From the NCBI GenBank assembly GCA_937958265.1, contig CALGNX010000024.1, positions 1 through 63,894 on the forward strand: a DNA stretch of 63,894 nt, in the 5' to 3' direction. The notes beneath the pieces are model-generated. The model had not been told where the DNA came from, searched no databases, and was given only the letters and a program-made list of their open reading frames with translations. Below are positions 9,505 through 20,031 of the stretch, in pieces (the stretch's first letter is position 1; the number at the start of each line of letters is the position of its first letter). Made by a program: the position numbers and the translations under genes. This DNA comes from an uncultured Algibacter sp. Lineage in GTDB: Bacteria > Bacteroidota > Bacteroidia > Flavobacteriales > Flavobacteriaceae.

Positions 9505-10212
9505 ATGACATACAAAAGAATACTCCTAAAATTATCAGGCGAAGCATTAATGGGAAACCACCAATACGGTATAGACCCCGATCGATTAGCTGAATACGCA
9601 CAAGATATTAAAACCATTACCGATATGGGTGTTGAAGTTGCCGTAGTTATAGGTGGCGGTAACATTTTTAGAGGCGTTGCAGGAGCTAGCAAAGGTATGG
9701 ACCGCGTTCAAGGCGATTACATGGGCATGCTGGCTACAGTAATTAATGGCTTAGCATTACAAGGTGCTTTGGAGGATGCAGATATCCCAACAAGACTACA
9801 AACAGCTATTAAGATTAACGAAGTTGCAGAGCCTTTTATAAGAAGGAAAGCCATGCGACACCTAGAAAAAGGACGTGTCGTAATTTTTGGAGGCGGTACA
9901 GGAAACCCTTATTTCACAACAGATTCTGCAGCCGTATTACGTGCCATAGAGATTGAAGCCGATGTTATTTTAAAAGGCACACGCGTTGATGGTATTTATA
10001 ATGTAGATCCAGAAAAAGACACGACTGCTATAAAATTTAATACAATTACTTTTGATGATGTTTTAAGTAAAGGACTAAAAGTTATGGATACCACTGCTTT
10101 TACATTAAGTCAAGAAAATAAATTACCAATTATTGTTTTTGATATGAATAAAAAAGGAAATTTACATAAAGTAGTTTCAGGAGAAAACATAGGTACCGTG
10201 GTTAACGTATAA
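9505..10212 (+). CDS. pyrH: UMP kinase
   Basis: 235 residues from [15 protein letters not shown], the canonical start of hexameric bacterial UMP kinase (amino-acid-kinase fold). Visible motifs are the phosphate loop GGGNIFRGV, the [13 protein letters not shown] helix, [15 protein letters not shown] and [11 protein letters not shown]. It converts UMP to UDP in pyrimidine synthesis. It is followed 44 bp later by frr, the conserved pyrH-frr pair. I chose the start by the -7 box and by family length. Confidence 0.96.
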   Translation: MTYKRILLKLSGEALMGNHQYGIDPDRLAEYAQDIKTITDMGVEVAVVIGGGNIFRGVAGASKGMDRVQGDYMGMLATVINGLALQGALEDADIPTRLQTAIKINEVAEPFIRRKAMRHLEKGRVVIFGGGTGNPYFTTDSAAVLRAIEIEADVILKGTRVDGIYNVDPEKDTTAIKFNTITFDDVLSKGLKVMDTTAFTLSQENKLPIIVFDMNKKGNLHKVVSGENIGTVVNV

Positions 10213-10256
10213 CTTAACCTATTAAAAATTATATTTGACATAAAAAGTACAAAACA

Positions 10257-10814
10257 ATGGACGAAGACATACAATTTATTTTAGACGGCACTAAAGAAGC
10301 CATGGATAACGCTTTAACTCACTTAAAAAAACAGTTTTTAAATATAAGAGCTGGCAAAGCAAGTCCTGCTATGCTAGGAAGTGTTATGGTAGATTATTAT
10401 GGCTCGCAAACACCGCTTAGCCAAGTCGCAAACGTTAATACGCCAGACGGCAGAACTATTACGGTGCAACCTTGGGAAAAAAATATGATTCAAGAAATTG
10501 AACGTGGTATTGCCTATGCTAATTTAGGGTTTAACCCTATGAACAACGGTGAAACCATAATAATTAATGTACCACCTTTAACAGAAGAGCGTAGAAAAGA
10601 TTTATCGAAACAGGCTAAAGCTGAAGCTGAAGATGCCAAAGTTAGTATTAGAACAGCTCGTAAAGATGCTATGAATGATATTAAAAAAAGTGACGATGTT
10701 TCGGAAGATTTAAAAGCTAATGCTGAAATTGATGTGCAACAAATGACAGATAGCCATGTTAAAATTGTAGATGAAATTTACGAAAAAAAGCAAACAGAAA
10801 TAATGACTGTATAA
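10257..10814 (+). CDS. frr: Ribosome recycling factor
   Basis: 185 residues, typical RRF length. The three-helix-bundle motifs RAGKASPAMLGSVMVDYYG, TITVQPWEKNMIQEIE and PPLTEERRKDLSKQAK are all present. With EF-G it splits post-termination ribosomes. It is co-transcribed with pyrH and ends in a strong terminator. Confidence 0.97.
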   Translation: MDEDIQFILDGTKEAMDNALTHLKKQFLNIRAGKASPAMLGSVMVDYYGSQTPLSQVANVNTPDGRTITVQPWEKNMIQEIERGIAYANLGFNPMNNGETIIINVPPLTEERRKDLSKQAKAEAEDAKVSIRTARKDAMNDIKKSDDVSEDLKANAEIDVQQMTDSHVKIVDEIYEKKQTEIMTV

Positions 10815-10840
10815 CCTACAGTTTTCACATAACACATTAT

Positions 10841-10866
10841 AAGCGACAATTTTGTCGCTTTTTTTA
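10841..10866 (+). terminator. pyrH-frr terminator
   Basis: AAGCGACAA-TT-TTGTCGCTT is a 9-bp perfect stem that runs into seven T. Confidence 0.9.
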
Positions 10867-10893
10867 TAACTGTTTTGTTACTAGATTACACTT

Positions 10894-11529
10894 ATGTTGA
10901 AATTCTACGCCACTTTTATTTTCCCCACCTATATCACTAATACAGGCGAAATCTAATTTTACGAAAACACCTGAACCTAAGAAAAATAGCATTAAAAAAA
11001 AAAGAGTCCGCTTAGCAAATTCACCTCATCAAAAAATGGCACAAGAGAAAGTAAAGTAGGTTACCCAAAACTTACGCTACAGTATACTAAAAGCTTTAAT
11101 GGTATTCTAAGTAGTAATCTTGGTTTTTCAAAATTAGATTTTAGAGCTTTTTATAAAATAGGTAATGAAAACAAAATATTTTCCGAGGTCACTCTAGTGT
11201 CTGGTATTGCTAGTGGCAATGCACCACTTACCAATTTATACCACGCCTACCCTAATAACATAAATAAAGATGCAATACTGCAACGTTTCTCGGTAGCAGG
11301 ACTAAACAGTTTCGAAACCATGTATTTTAATGAGTTCTTCTCTGATAAAGAAAAACACCAAAATATTAAATTTAATACATTAGACAAAGGCTTTACGGAA
11401 TCTGGCTTCGAATTAAACAAACTCTTATTTGGTTTCGGTTTAAGCTTCACATACCCTTACGGTGCCTATAATTTACCTGAAATTGGTGATAATATAGCAT
11501 TAAAATTCACATTTAATATTACCTTATAA
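10894..11529 (+). pseudogene. Remnant of a DUF5686-like outer-surface protein
   Basis: A degraded reading frame. From about 11000 it reads KFTSSKNGTRESKVGYPKLT..., then SFNGILSSNLGFSKLDFRAFYKIG, and runs to a stop at 11529. The C-terminal part (LYHAYPNNI..., FETMYFNEFFSDK) resembles the barrel end of DUF5686/carboxypeptidase-regulatory-like surface proteins, which I recall as a neighbour of frr in relatives. An in-frame TAA in a ten-A run (~10993) and a TAA after a short opening ORF at 10894 break it. Family assignment is inferred from short motifs only. Confidence 0.5.
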
Positions 11530-11766
11530 GCCCATTTAAATTGATGCTACATTAATATAATACTAATGTAGTATTACTTATTTGACTTATTTTTTGTTTA
11601 AATAAAAATATTGCAAAAACACAAACAAATTATAAACCCTGGTAAGACCGCATATTGGTATAACGTGCCAAGAAATACTTTTTCACTAAAATAGTAAGCT
11701 AGAACAACTTTTTAGTTAAGGCTTGGGTTTATTTTATTTGATAAGCGCTATTACTATCGTTTTTTC

Positions 11767-11774
11767 TACCTTTG
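11767..11774 (+). promoter_or_regulatory. -7 promoter box of MMPL transporter gene
   Basis: TACCTTTG is an exact TAnnTTTG match 20 nt before the ATG at 11795, the same spacing as at pyrH and asnS. It supports the 11795 start over the TTG at 11723. Confidence 0.5.
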
Positions 11775-11794
11775 CCCCTTTTTATAAAAGGGCC

Positions 11795-14182
11795 ATGTTT
11801 AAACTATCTACAAAAAATTTTTGGGACAATACAGCAAGACTAATTTTACGTAATAAAATTACAATTCTTGTTGGTATTATTTTAATTACTATAATTTTTG
11901 GCTTGCAATGGAAACACATGCGATTAGCTTACGAAGGTGCTAATATGCTACCAGACGACCATGAAGTTAATATTAAATATAACCAGTTTTTAAAAACCTT
12001 TGGCGAAGAAGGTAATCTTATAATCCTGGGTATAAAGGATAATAATCTATTCACTGTTAAACATTTAAATGCCTGGAACACATTATCTGAAGATCTTAAA
12101 AACAATGCAGCAGTAGAATCTGTTATTTCCATAAAAGACCTACAAAAATTAATTAAAGATACGGCTAACGAAAAATTTAAACTAGAGCCATTTATTAAAG
12201 ATTCTATTACCTCATTAGCTCAAATTGAAACGTTGCAAAACGAACTTTTTAAAAAATATCCGTTTTACGATAATTTTCTGTTTAATAAAACCTCTAAAAC
12301 AATACGTACCGCCATTTACATTAATAAAGCGATAGTAAATACACCAGGCAGGAAAAAATTTGTTGACAAGGTATTATTACCAAAAATTAAAGCTTTTGAA
12401 ACAAACACGGGTTTAGATGTAAGAATATCTGGAATGCCCTATATAAGAACTTTAAATTCCCAAAATGTTGTAGATGAGATTGGCATATTTGTTTTAGCAG
12501 CACTTTTAGTCACTTCTATAATTTTCTTTTTGTTTTTCAGATCGTTCAGAGCTACATTTATTTCCATTATTGTAGTATGTACAGGTGTAGCATGGACTTT
12601 AGGTATTATTGGACTTTTACAATATGAAATTACCGTATTAACAGCCTTAATACCGCCACTAATTATTGTTATAGGCATACCAAATTGTATTTTCTTAATT
12701 AACAAATACCAACACGAAGTAAAATTACATGGTAACAAAGTAAAATCATTACAACGTGTTATCACAAAAGTAGGTAATGCCACGTTAATGACTAACGTAA
12801 CAACGGCTTCGGGTTTTGCTACTTTTATTTTAACAGAAAGTAAGCTTTTAAAAGAGTTTGGTGTTGTAGCCTCATTAAGCATTTTATCTATTTTTATTTT
12901 ATGCTTATTAATTATTCCTATTATATACAGTTTTTTACCCTACCCAAAGGATCGCCATTTGGAACATTTAAACAAAAAATGGATTGGTGGTTTTGTCGAT
13001 TGGACAGAACGGATGGTAAAACAAAAACGAATAACTATTTACGTAACATCCATAATATTACTTACCCTTAGTATTATTGGTATTTATCAAATAAGAATAT
13101 CAGGAAGTTTAATTGAAGACATGCCTCAAAAATCCGAATTTGTTAAGGATATCCGTTTTTTTGAGCACGAATTTAATGGTATAATGCCTTTGGAAATTAT
13201 GATAGATACAAAGCGCAAAAAAGGCGTTATGAAACTATCTACACTTAAACGTATGGACAATCTTGAGGATTTAATTATTGAAATTCCAGAATTATCAAAA
13301 CCTATATCTGTTGTTGGCCTTGTTAAATACTCCAAACAGGCTTATTATAATGGCAACACAAAGTATTACCAATTGCCAACCTCGCAGGAAAATAGTTTTA
13401 TATTATCCTATGCTAAAAACTCAACTTCAAACGTCGATTTATTAAAAAACTTTGTTGACAGCACCGGCCAGTACGCGCGTATTACCACTTTTATAAAAGA
13501 TGTTGGTACAGATAAAATGGAACGTATTGAAGAAAATCTTTTAACTAAAATAAATAAAGTATTCCCTGAGGAGCGTTATAATGTTATTATGACGGGTAAG
13601 GCCTTATTATTTCAAAAAGGCACCAAGTATTTGGTTAAAAATTTAGTTACTTCGTTAGCTTTAGCTATATTTCTTATTGCCCTATTTATGGCTTATATGT
13701 TTCGATCTGGCAAAATGATTATTGTTTCGCTTATACCAAATTTACTACCCTTACTTGTAACAGCAGGTTTAATGGGCTATTTGGGCGTACCCATAAAACC
13801 ATCAACTATTTTGGTGTTTAGTATTGCTTTTGGTATCTCTGTAGATGATACTATTCACTTTTTAGCAAAATACAGACAAGAATTACAAGCTAATAATTGG
13901 AAAATTAAAATGTCTGTGTACGGCGCGCTACGCGAAACAGGCGTAAGTATGTTTTACACCTCAATAGTTTTATTTTTCGGATTCTCGGTATTTACAATTT
14001 CAAGTTTTGGTGGTACCGTAGCATTAGGCGCCTTAGTTTCTGCTACTCTATTATTTGCCATGCTATCAAACCTACTACTTTTACCTTCGTTACTACTATC
14101 TCTAGAGCGTAATATTGCAAATAAAAAAGTACTAAAAAAACCGAGTATAAATATTATCCCTAAAGAGGATAAAAAACGTTAA
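11795..14182 (+). CDS. RND/MMPL-family membrane transporter
   Basis: About 795 residues with the duplicated RND layout: TM1, a large periplasmic domain, five TM helices (sterol-sensing-like, with PPLIIVIGIPNCIFLINKY), then TM7, a second periplasmic loop and a second helix bundle with GISVDDTIHFLAKYR. This is the MMPL/SSD branch (predicted exporters of lipids or hydrophobic compounds), not the AcrB type; no membrane-fusion protein or TolC homologue is adjacent. It lies between the decayed DUF5686-like gene and the GLPGLI pair. The substrate is unknown. Confidence 0.85.
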   Translation: MFKLSTKNFWDNTARLILRNKITILVGIILITIIFGLQWKHMRLAYEGANMLPDDHEVNIKYNQFLKTFGEEGNLIILGIKDNNLFTVKHLNAWNTLSEDLKNNAAVESVISIKDLQKLIKDTANEKFKLEPFIKDSITSLAQIETLQNELFKKYPFYDNFLFNKTSKTIRTAIYINKAIVNTPGRKKFVDKVLLPKIKAFETNTGLDVRISGMPYIRTLNSQNVVDEIGIFVLAALLVTSIIFFLFFRSFRATFISIIVVCTGVAWTLGIIGLLQYEITVLTALIPPLIIVIGIPNCIFLINKYQHEVKLHGNKVKSLQRVITKVGNATLMTNVTTASGFATFILTESKLLKEFGVVASLSILSIFILCLLIIPIIYSFLPYPKDRHLEHLNKKWIGGFVDWTERMVKQKRITIYVTSIILLTLSIIGIYQIRISGSLIEDMPQKSEFVKDIRFFEHEFNGIMPLEIMIDTKRKKGVMKLSTLKRMDNLEDLIIEIPELSKPISVVGLVKYSKQAYYNGNTKYYQLPTSQENSFILSYAKNSTSNVDLLKNFVDSTGQYARITTFIKDVGTDKMERIEENLLTKINKVFPEERYNVIMTGKALLFQKGTKYLVKNLVTSLALAIFLIALFMAYMFRSGKMIIVSLIPNLLPLLVTAGLMGYLGVPIKPSTILVFSIAFGISVDDTIHFLAKYRQELQANNWKIKMSVYGALRETGVSMFYTSIVLFFGFSVFTISSFGGTVALGALVSATLLFAMLSNLLLLPSLLLSLERNIANKKVLKKPSINIIPKEDKKR

Positions 14183-14360
14183 GATACTAAGCTTTTATAA
14201 AATGTTTTGTTAATAAGCGCAGACTAGTATCTGATTATTAATACATTATAAGTTTATAAGTAAATTTACCTACAAAAAGATACAAAAAACGTTTTTTTTT
14301 AACTTTGTCGAGTCTTAAATTAATACTAGCCATAGCCGATAAGTAGTAATTTAAAACACT

Positions 14361-14567
14361 ATGTTGCAACAAAATCAGTGCTGATTATTTTTATTATTAA
14401 CCATCACAGCGTTTTCAGTAAGCATTTCTGCTTCAAACACAACTGTAAAAAACACAATAGTGGAGGAAGACATTAAGATAAAAGCTGATTTTCCTGTTTA
14501 TTGCGATGGCGTATACAGCGGTAATGCATCAACTATTGCAGAAGCAATAAAACGCTGCGGACTATAA
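14361..14567 (+). pseudogene. Small exported-protein ORF lacking a usable start
   Basis: An open frame encodes a signal-peptide-like stretch (LFLLLTITAFSVSISAS) and a short mature part ending YCDGVYSGNASTIAEAIKRCGL with two cysteines. The only upstream in-frame ATG (14361) is separated from it by a TGA at 14382. Either the natural start has been lost or a non-canonical codon (TTA/TTG region) is used. No family is recognised. Confidence 0.45.
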
Positions 14568-14637
14568 TTATTTACCACATTGCCTCAAATTATAGGGGCA
14601 ATGTGGTTTATTTACATATTACCTTATATTAAAAAAA

Positions 14638-15417
14638 ATGCGATATTTAATAATACTATTTATTACCTGCCATTTACAAGCCCAAAAAGGCTTAATATAT
14701 TATGGCCATATAGAAAGTCCTGGTATGCGCAGTGCTGCTGGACCCGATTTAAATGCCTACCTAATTTTTAACAAGCAACACACCTACTATGTAACTGCCA
14801 AAGACTCTTTAGAACAAAATATTGGTATAAACAATAAAACCGCTTACTCAAATGGAAATGGGCAACAAGCCGTATTTAATGGAAATAAAACTTTTAGATA
14901 TGGTAAACAGGTGTATTATAACAGAGAAAAAGATAGCATGTGGTGGAGCCAACGTTTTGGTGGCAATATTTATGTAGCCGAAAAAAAACCTACCATTAAT
15001 TGGCTGTTGCAAAAAGAAACAAAAAAAATAGGGCAATTTAACACGCATAAAGCAACAGCAAACTTTAGAGGCAGATTATATACTGCCTGGTATACACTAG
15101 AAGTACCTTTACCTTACGGCCCATGGAAATTACAAGGCTTACCAGGTTTAATTTTAGAAGCCTACGATGAAAAAAAAGAAATGTACCTTTATTTTAAAAG
15201 TTTAGAATATCCTACAAAAAATAAGACTGCAATACAACAAGTAAAAAGAACTACAGAAGACGTTAAAGGTTGGCTAACTATAAAAGATTTTGAAACCACC
15301 CTAAGAAACAGTTTAACTAAGGCGTATAACGGTATGGTACTTCGAGCCGAAAAAAATGGTAGCGACAAACCCGAAAAACCTGTTTTTAAAGAAATTTATA
15401 TAGAATCGTTTGATTAA
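14638..15417 (+). CDS. GLPGLI family protein
   Basis: 259 residues: a short signal peptide (ILFITCHLQAQ), then the GLPGLI-family body with the name-giving motif at 167-172 in GPWKLQGLPGLILEAYD. GLPGLI proteins are exported Bacteroidota proteins of unknown function, often encoded beside a TonB-receptor-like protein. Here the stop overlaps the start of the next gene by 8 bp, so the two are almost certainly co-translated and probably act together at the outer membrane. Confidence 0.85.
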   Translation: MRYLIILFITCHLQAQKGLIYYGHIESPGMRSAAGPDLNAYLIFNKQHTYYVTAKDSLEQNIGINNKTAYSNGNGQQAVFNGNKTFRYGKQVYYNREKDSMWWSQRFGGNIYVAEKKPTINWLLQKETKKIGQFNTHKATANFRGRLYTAWYTLEVPLPYGPWKLQGLPGLILEAYDEKKEMYLYFKSLEYPTKNKTAIQQVKRTTEDVKGWLTIKDFETTLRNSLTKAYNGMVLRAEKNGSDKPEKPVFKEIYIESFD

Positions 15418-18046
15418 TTTTATAAAGGCAGCTATACTATTAGGTTTCCTGTGTATTAAAAGCCAGTTAATAGCACAAGATGTAATTACAGGTGTTGTAA
15501 AAAACAATAAGCAAATACCTATTGAAAATGTAAGTATTGTTATAAAAAATATTGAAGGCGCTATAATGGCGTATACCTACACAAATGAAAGTGGTTTTTT
15601 TTTAATAGAAAACACCCTTGAAACAAATACTAAATTTGAACTTATAGCCATAAGTTTGGGCTACAAAGAATACGCCATAAATTTTAATAATGAAATAGGT
15701 AAAAAGCCTGAAAATTTCAATATTATTTTATCTGAAAAACCTTTTGAGCTCAATGAGGTTGTATTAACACCAGATCAAAAAATTTCTTCAAATAGTAATA
15801 CAACAACTCTTAAAACGAAATATTTTACAGACGATAGTGAACAAACCGTCGAGGACGTTTTAAAAAAATTACCAGGCGTAGAAGTACTAGAGGATGGCAC
15901 TATTAAAGCACACGGTAAGTTTATAAGTAAACTTTTAATTGAAGGTGATGATGTTTTTGGAAATAACTACCAAATTTTAACCAAAAACCTAGATGCTAAA
16001 TCTTTAAATGCTGTAGACATTATAGACAGGTTTCAAGATAATCCTGTACTTGCTAAGGTTATGGATTCGGATATGGTTGCGCTTAACTTAAAATTAAAAG
16101 AGGGCTTTAAAAATATCTGGTTTGGCAACACCACATTAGGATTAGGTACACAAGAGCGCATAAAACTAGAATTAAACCTAGGCTTACTTCGTAAAAAAAT
16201 TAAATTCTTTTATTTTTCCAATTACAATAACTTAGGCATAAAGGCATCTAGTTTATTAGATGGTGCTCCTGCATCTCTAAACCTATCGGCTTTTTACCAA
16301 GAACAACGCATAGAAGAAAACGTTGAACCTATTTATAATATTGAAAAAAATGAAAGCAACTTATTTACTAAAGGCGAAAGTACCTTTAATAAAGCTTTTA
16401 TGAACTCGCTAGGTTTTGTAAAAAAACTAACCCCAAACATAGAGTTACGCGGTACAGGAGCATTTAGTAGAGATAACCAAAACCAACAGTTTTTCGCTAA
16501 AACATTATTTAATGTAAATGCAACACCCATACAAATAACAGAGCATAGCAACACCAACCACATTAACAAAATAGGCTTAGGAGAATTAGAACTAAAATAT
16601 ACCGGTGGTAATAGATCTTATTTAAAAAATATTTTTGCTTACAACAACCAACCCGAACATTTAAAAAACAACATCACTTTTAATAGTAGTGATATCCTTC
16701 AAAACCTTAAACAAAATCAATTTTCTTTTTACAACCACTTCAACCACAGCTATGCTTTAAGTAGAAATAACGTGCTTAACAACTATATTTATTTAGGCAA
16801 AAATAAAATTAGGCAGCATATAAATTTACAATCACCTGTTTTTAATAATCTATTTACGTTTCCTACAGATTATAATGTTAATTACATAACAAATAGTAGC
16901 GCTAATATATTGGGGCTATCCTCAATACTACTATCAAAATTTAACAACTTTAAAACGACTACTAAATTGGAATACAAATTCCTTAATGAAAAGCAAACGA
17001 ATACCTTTCCAGATGAAACTACTTTGGATAGCCTACAAAATAATTTAATTTATAAGACTAACGCACTAAAAATTAAATCGAGTTTAAGTTATGCGCCCTC
17101 AAAAAAAGTAAACTTAAGTTTAGGAGCTTCTCTCAATCATGTAAAAATAGATATTGATAATAAACAAAAAGAGCATTGGTTTTTTATTCCTGAATTAAGG
17201 TTAGACTTAAGTAAATTAAACATAGGACTACTACGAGTACGCTACGCAAACACGTTTAATTTACCAAAGTCTAGTTATTTTATAAACAATTACCAATTAA
17301 ATAGTTTCAGATCGTTTACAAGAGGTACAAATCGTGTAGAGTTAGTTAAAAACAAAAAAATTAGCATACATTATAAATTGGCCAACAAGCTAGAATCGCA
17401 AGCACTATCAATTCAAGTACAGCATGCTGCTGCAGATAAAAATTATTCAACAACCAATAACATTGGCACAGATGTTATTTATTCTAGTTATAATATTTTT
17501 AATGGATTTAGTAATTTTAAGTGCCATGTAGATTTTACATCTTATTATGAAAAGTTAAACTTATCTACAAACTTTAGAACAAATCAAACATGGGCTACTA
17601 CCCCATTTCAAGTAAACAACCAAGAGACTCAAAATTTAAAAAATCATTTATCGTCTTATTTAATTTCGGGAACCACATATTTCAAGTTTCCTTTAAATTT
17701 TAATTTTAAAATAAATTTAAACAAAAACAATTCTAAATTTAACAATGTAAGCTCTATTAGCCGTTGGGAAAACATGGCCTTAAACTTAACATACGCTATA
17801 AATAAAACCTGTAAGTTCGCATTAAATAACGACTACTATATTACAGATAATAATGCGTACTACTTTTTAAACACCAAATTAACCTACCAGCCAAAAGACT
17901 CAGACTTTTCATATCAAATAATTGCAAATAACCTTTCCAACCAAAAAACATTTTCGAACATAGTGGTAAACGATTACACAACATATAATTCGAGTATAAA
18001 CCTATTACCCAGGTATATTTTAGCGACCTTAAAATACAGGTTTTAG
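15410..18046 (+). CDS. TonB-dependent-receptor-like outer membrane protein, partner of GLPGLI protein
   Basis: 878 residues. A signal peptide ending in KSQLIAQ precedes a CarbopepD_reg-like domain (~22-105), a reduced plug-like region (EDVLKKLPGVEVLEDGTI, KLLIEGDDVFGNNYQ; ~130-230) and a beta-barrel ending in LATLKYRF with a terminal aromatic residue. It starts with a TTG codon overlapping the GLPGLI gene. The plug lacks the usual GSDAIAGVVN signature, so active TonB import is uncertain. It may be a channel or an assembly partner for the GLPGLI protein. Confidence 0.75.
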   Translation: MINFIKAAILLGFLCIKSQLIAQDVITGVVKNNKQIPIENVSIVIKNIEGAIMAYTYTNESGFFLIENTLETNTKFELIAISLGYKEYAINFNNEIGKKPENFNIILSEKPFELNEVVLTPDQKISSNSNTTTLKTKYFTDDSEQTVEDVLKKLPGVEVLEDGTIKAHGKFISKLLIEGDDVFGNNYQILTKNLDAKSLNAVDIIDRFQDNPVLAKVMDSDMVALNLKLKEGFKNIWFGNTTLGLGTQERIKLELNLGLLRKKIKFFYFSNYNNLGIKASSLLDGAPASLNLSAFYQEQRIEENVEPIYNIEKNESNLFTKGESTFNKAFMNSLGFVKKLTPNIELRGTGAFSRDNQNQQFFAKTLFNVNATPIQITEHSNTNHINKIGLGELELKYTGGNRSYLKNIFAYNNQPEHLKNNITFNSSDILQNLKQNQFSFYNHFNHSYALSRNNVLNNYIYLGKNKIRQHINLQSPVFNNLFTFPTDYNVNYITNSSANILGLSSILLSKFNNFKTTTKLEYKFLNEKQTNTFPDETTLDSLQNNLIYKTNALKIKSSLSYAPSKKVNLSLGASLNHVKIDIDNKQKEHWFFIPELRLDLSKLNIGLLRVRYANTFNLPKSSYFINNYQLNSFRSFTRGTNRVELVKNKKISIHYKLANKLESQALSIQVQHAAADKNYSTTNNIGTDVIYSSYNIFNGFSNFKCHVDFTSYYEKLNLSTNFRTNQTWATTPFQVNNQETQNLKNHLSSYLISGTTYFKFPLNFNFKINLNKNNSKFNNVSSISRWENMALNLTYAINKTCKFALNNDYYITDNNAYYFLNTKLTYQPKDSDFSYQIIANNLSNQKTFSNIVVNDYTTYNSSINLLPRYILATLKYRF

Positions 18047-18091
18047 TAGCTATAAAAAATTTACAATTTAATTTTTATAATTGGAAACATT

Positions 18092-18099
18092 TATATTTG
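18092..18099 (+). promoter_or_regulatory. -7 promoter box of asnS
   Basis: TATATTTG is an exact TAnnTTTG match, 17 nt before the ATG at 18117. An in-frame TTG at 18081 lies upstream of the box and is therefore unlikely to be the start. Confidence 0.55.
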
Positions 18100-18116
18100 C
18101 TATAAATTTTACAAAT

Positions 18117-19550
18117 ATGCAATTAAAAACTGTTTCAGAATTATTATCGCAAGACATTATTATCCCAGAAGTAGAAGTTAAAGGCTGGGTAAGAACCTTT
18201 AGAGCAAATCGTTTTATTGCTTTAAATGATGGTTCTACCATAAATAACATACAATGCGTTGTAGATTTTGAAAACTTTGACGAAGCACTATTAAAACGCG
18301 TAACCACCGGAGCAGCTATTCAAGTAAAAGGTGAATTGATTGAAAGCCAAGGTAAGGGACAAAAAGTAGAGATTAAAGTTGCCGAATTATGTGTTTTAGG
18401 CGATTCGGACCCGGAGACATACCCTATACAACCCAAAAAACATTCTTTTGAGTTTTTGCGTGAAAATGCACACTTACGTACTAGAACAAACACATTTAGT
18501 GCTGTTATGCGCTTGCGCTCTGCCCTATCGTTTGCTATACACAAGTATTTTAATGAAAACGGATTTTATTACATGCATGCTCCCATTATTACAGGAACAG
18601 ATGCAGAGGGAGCTGGCGAAATGTTTAAGGTTACTAATTTAGATGCTAAAAACCCACCATTAAACGATGAGGGGAAAATAGATTATACCAAAGATTTTTT
18701 TGGAAAAGAGACGAACTTAACCGTTTCGGGGCAGTTGGAAGCAGAAACCTATGCGATGTCCCTGGGTAAAGTTTATACTTTTGGACCAACTTTTAGAGCT
18801 GAAAACTCCAACACATCGCGCCATTTAGCAGAATTTTGGATGATTGAACCTGAAGTTGCTTTTATGGACTTGCCTGGGAATATGGATTTAGCTGAAGATT
18901 TTATGAAATCGGTTATAAAACACGTACTTGATAACAACCGCGATGATCTAGAATTTTTAGACAAACGACTGCAAGATGAAGATAAAACAAAACCGCAGGC
19001 CGAAAGAAGCGACATGACTTTAATTGAAAAGTTAAACTTTGTTACCGATAACAACTTTAAACGTGTAAGCTATACTGAGGCCATTGATATTTTGCGCAAC
19101 TGTAAACCTAATAAGAAAAAGAAGTTTAAATACTTAATTAATGAGTGGGGTACAGATTTGCAAAGTGAACACGAACGTTTTTTAGTTGAAAAACATTTTA
19201 AATGTCCTGTTATTTTGTTTGACTATCCGGCAGATATTAAAGCGTTTTACATGCGTTTAAATGACGACGGCAAAACAGTACGTGCCATGGATATTCTTTT
19301 TCCTGGCATTGGAGAAATTGTAGGTGGCGCACAGCGTGAAGAACGTTTAGATGTTTTAAAAGAAAGAATGGCTGCCATAAATATACCCGAAGAAGACCTT
19401 TGGTGGTACCTTGATTTACGTAAATTTGGTACGGCTGTTCATTCTGGTTTTGGCTTAGGTTTTGAGCGTTTAGTTATGTTTACTACCGGTATGAGCAATA
19501 TTAGAGATGTAATTCCTTTTCCAAGAACACCACAAAACGCAGAATTTTAA
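18117..19550 (+). CDS. asnS: Asparaginyl-tRNA synthetase
   Basis: 477 residues: an N-terminal OB domain ([20 protein letters not shown]) and a class II catalytic core with [20 protein letters not shown] (motif 2) and [15 protein letters not shown] (motif 3). It charges tRNA-Asn in the cytoplasm. A hairpin terminator follows. The downstream neighbour rpoN is in the same orientation after a 480-bp gap. Confidence 0.97.
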   Translation: MQLKTVSELLSQDIIIPEVEVKGWVRTFRANRFIALNDGSTINNIQCVVDFENFDEALLKRVTTGAAIQVKGELIESQGKGQKVEIKVAELCVLGDSDPETYPIQPKKHSFEFLRENAHLRTRTNTFSAVMRLRSALSFAIHKYFNENGFYYMHAPIITGTDAEGAGEMFKVTNLDAKNPPLNDEGKIDYTKDFFGKETNLTVSGQLEAETYAMSLGKVYTFGPTFRAENSNTSRHLAEFWMIEPEVAFMDLPGNMDLAEDFMKSVIKHVLDNNRDDLEFLDKRLQDEDKTKPQAERSDMTLIEKLNFVTDNNFKRVSYTEAIDILRNCKPNKKKKFKYLINEWGTDLQSEHERFLVEKHFKCPVILFDYPADIKAFYMRLNDDGKTVRAMDILFPGIGEIVGGAQREERLDVLKERMAAINIPEEDLWWYLDLRKFGTAVHSGFGLGFERLVMFTTGMSNIRDVIPFPRTPQNAEF

Positions 19551-19626
19551 GGATTATAAACCTAGTAAGTTTTTAATTTTGAGTGTATTACACTTTACTG
19601 ATTACTATTGTTTTTAGTAGTATTTT

Positions 19627-19673
19627 ATTCCCATTATGGTTTATTCTTAAAAGACCGTAATGGGAATTTTTTA
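19627..19673 (+). terminator. asnS terminator
   Basis: ATTCCCATTA / TAATGGGAAT, a 10-bp perfect stem with a 21-nt loop, followed by a T-run. Confidence 0.75.
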
Positions 19674-19862
19674 ATTAATTTCCCCAAAAAAACCAAATAG
19701 CTACGAATACAAATAGGCTAACTAAAAATAGTCTACTTTGTTATTTTGGTATAACAGTACACATGTATAAAGAAGCCTAATGAGCATGTGCTTAAAAACA
19801 ATTTAAAACAAAAACTAAACACAACTATACCAAAATGCATGTATTAATTTAACAAGTTTAAT

Positions 19863-19952
19863 GCGTTAGGGATTGTAGTGTAAAGCCCACAGCCCGACTT
19901 TTGGAGGTGCGAGGACTTGCAGCGTAAAGCCCGACCCTTGTGGTAACGCCCA
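19863..19952. repeat. Dispersed ~90-bp structured repeat, copy B
   Basis: Begins GCGTTAGGGATTGTAGTG and ends GTGGTAACGCCCA. It is homologous to copy A at 4031-4119 in the same orientation, including the AAAGCCCACAG and GTAAAGCCCGACCC blocks and the GCGTTA/TAACGC ends. Confidence 0.75.
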
Positions 19953-20031
19953 AATTATTTTAAAACATCGCTTGTTAATAACTCATATATAAATTGTTTT
20001 TTTTACTTTTATCGTAAACCACATCATAATT

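Larger units (their letters stand above)
19551..20031. other. Intergenic region asnS-rpoN
   Basis: No gene is seen. It holds the asnS terminator (19627-19673) and copy B of the dispersed structured repeat (19863-19952). The rpoN upstream region contains TACTTTTA about 25 nt before the ATG, one mismatch from the -7 consensus. Confidence 0.6.

Noticed and set aside
12439-12882. A 147-codon minus-strand frame inside the MMPL transporter gene
   Set aside because: It is antisense to a conserved membrane protein with no promoter, start context or motif of its own.
18081-18116. An upstream in-frame start for asnS
   Set aside because: It precedes and overlaps the TATATTTG -7 box; the ATG at 18117 gives the normal AsnRS length.
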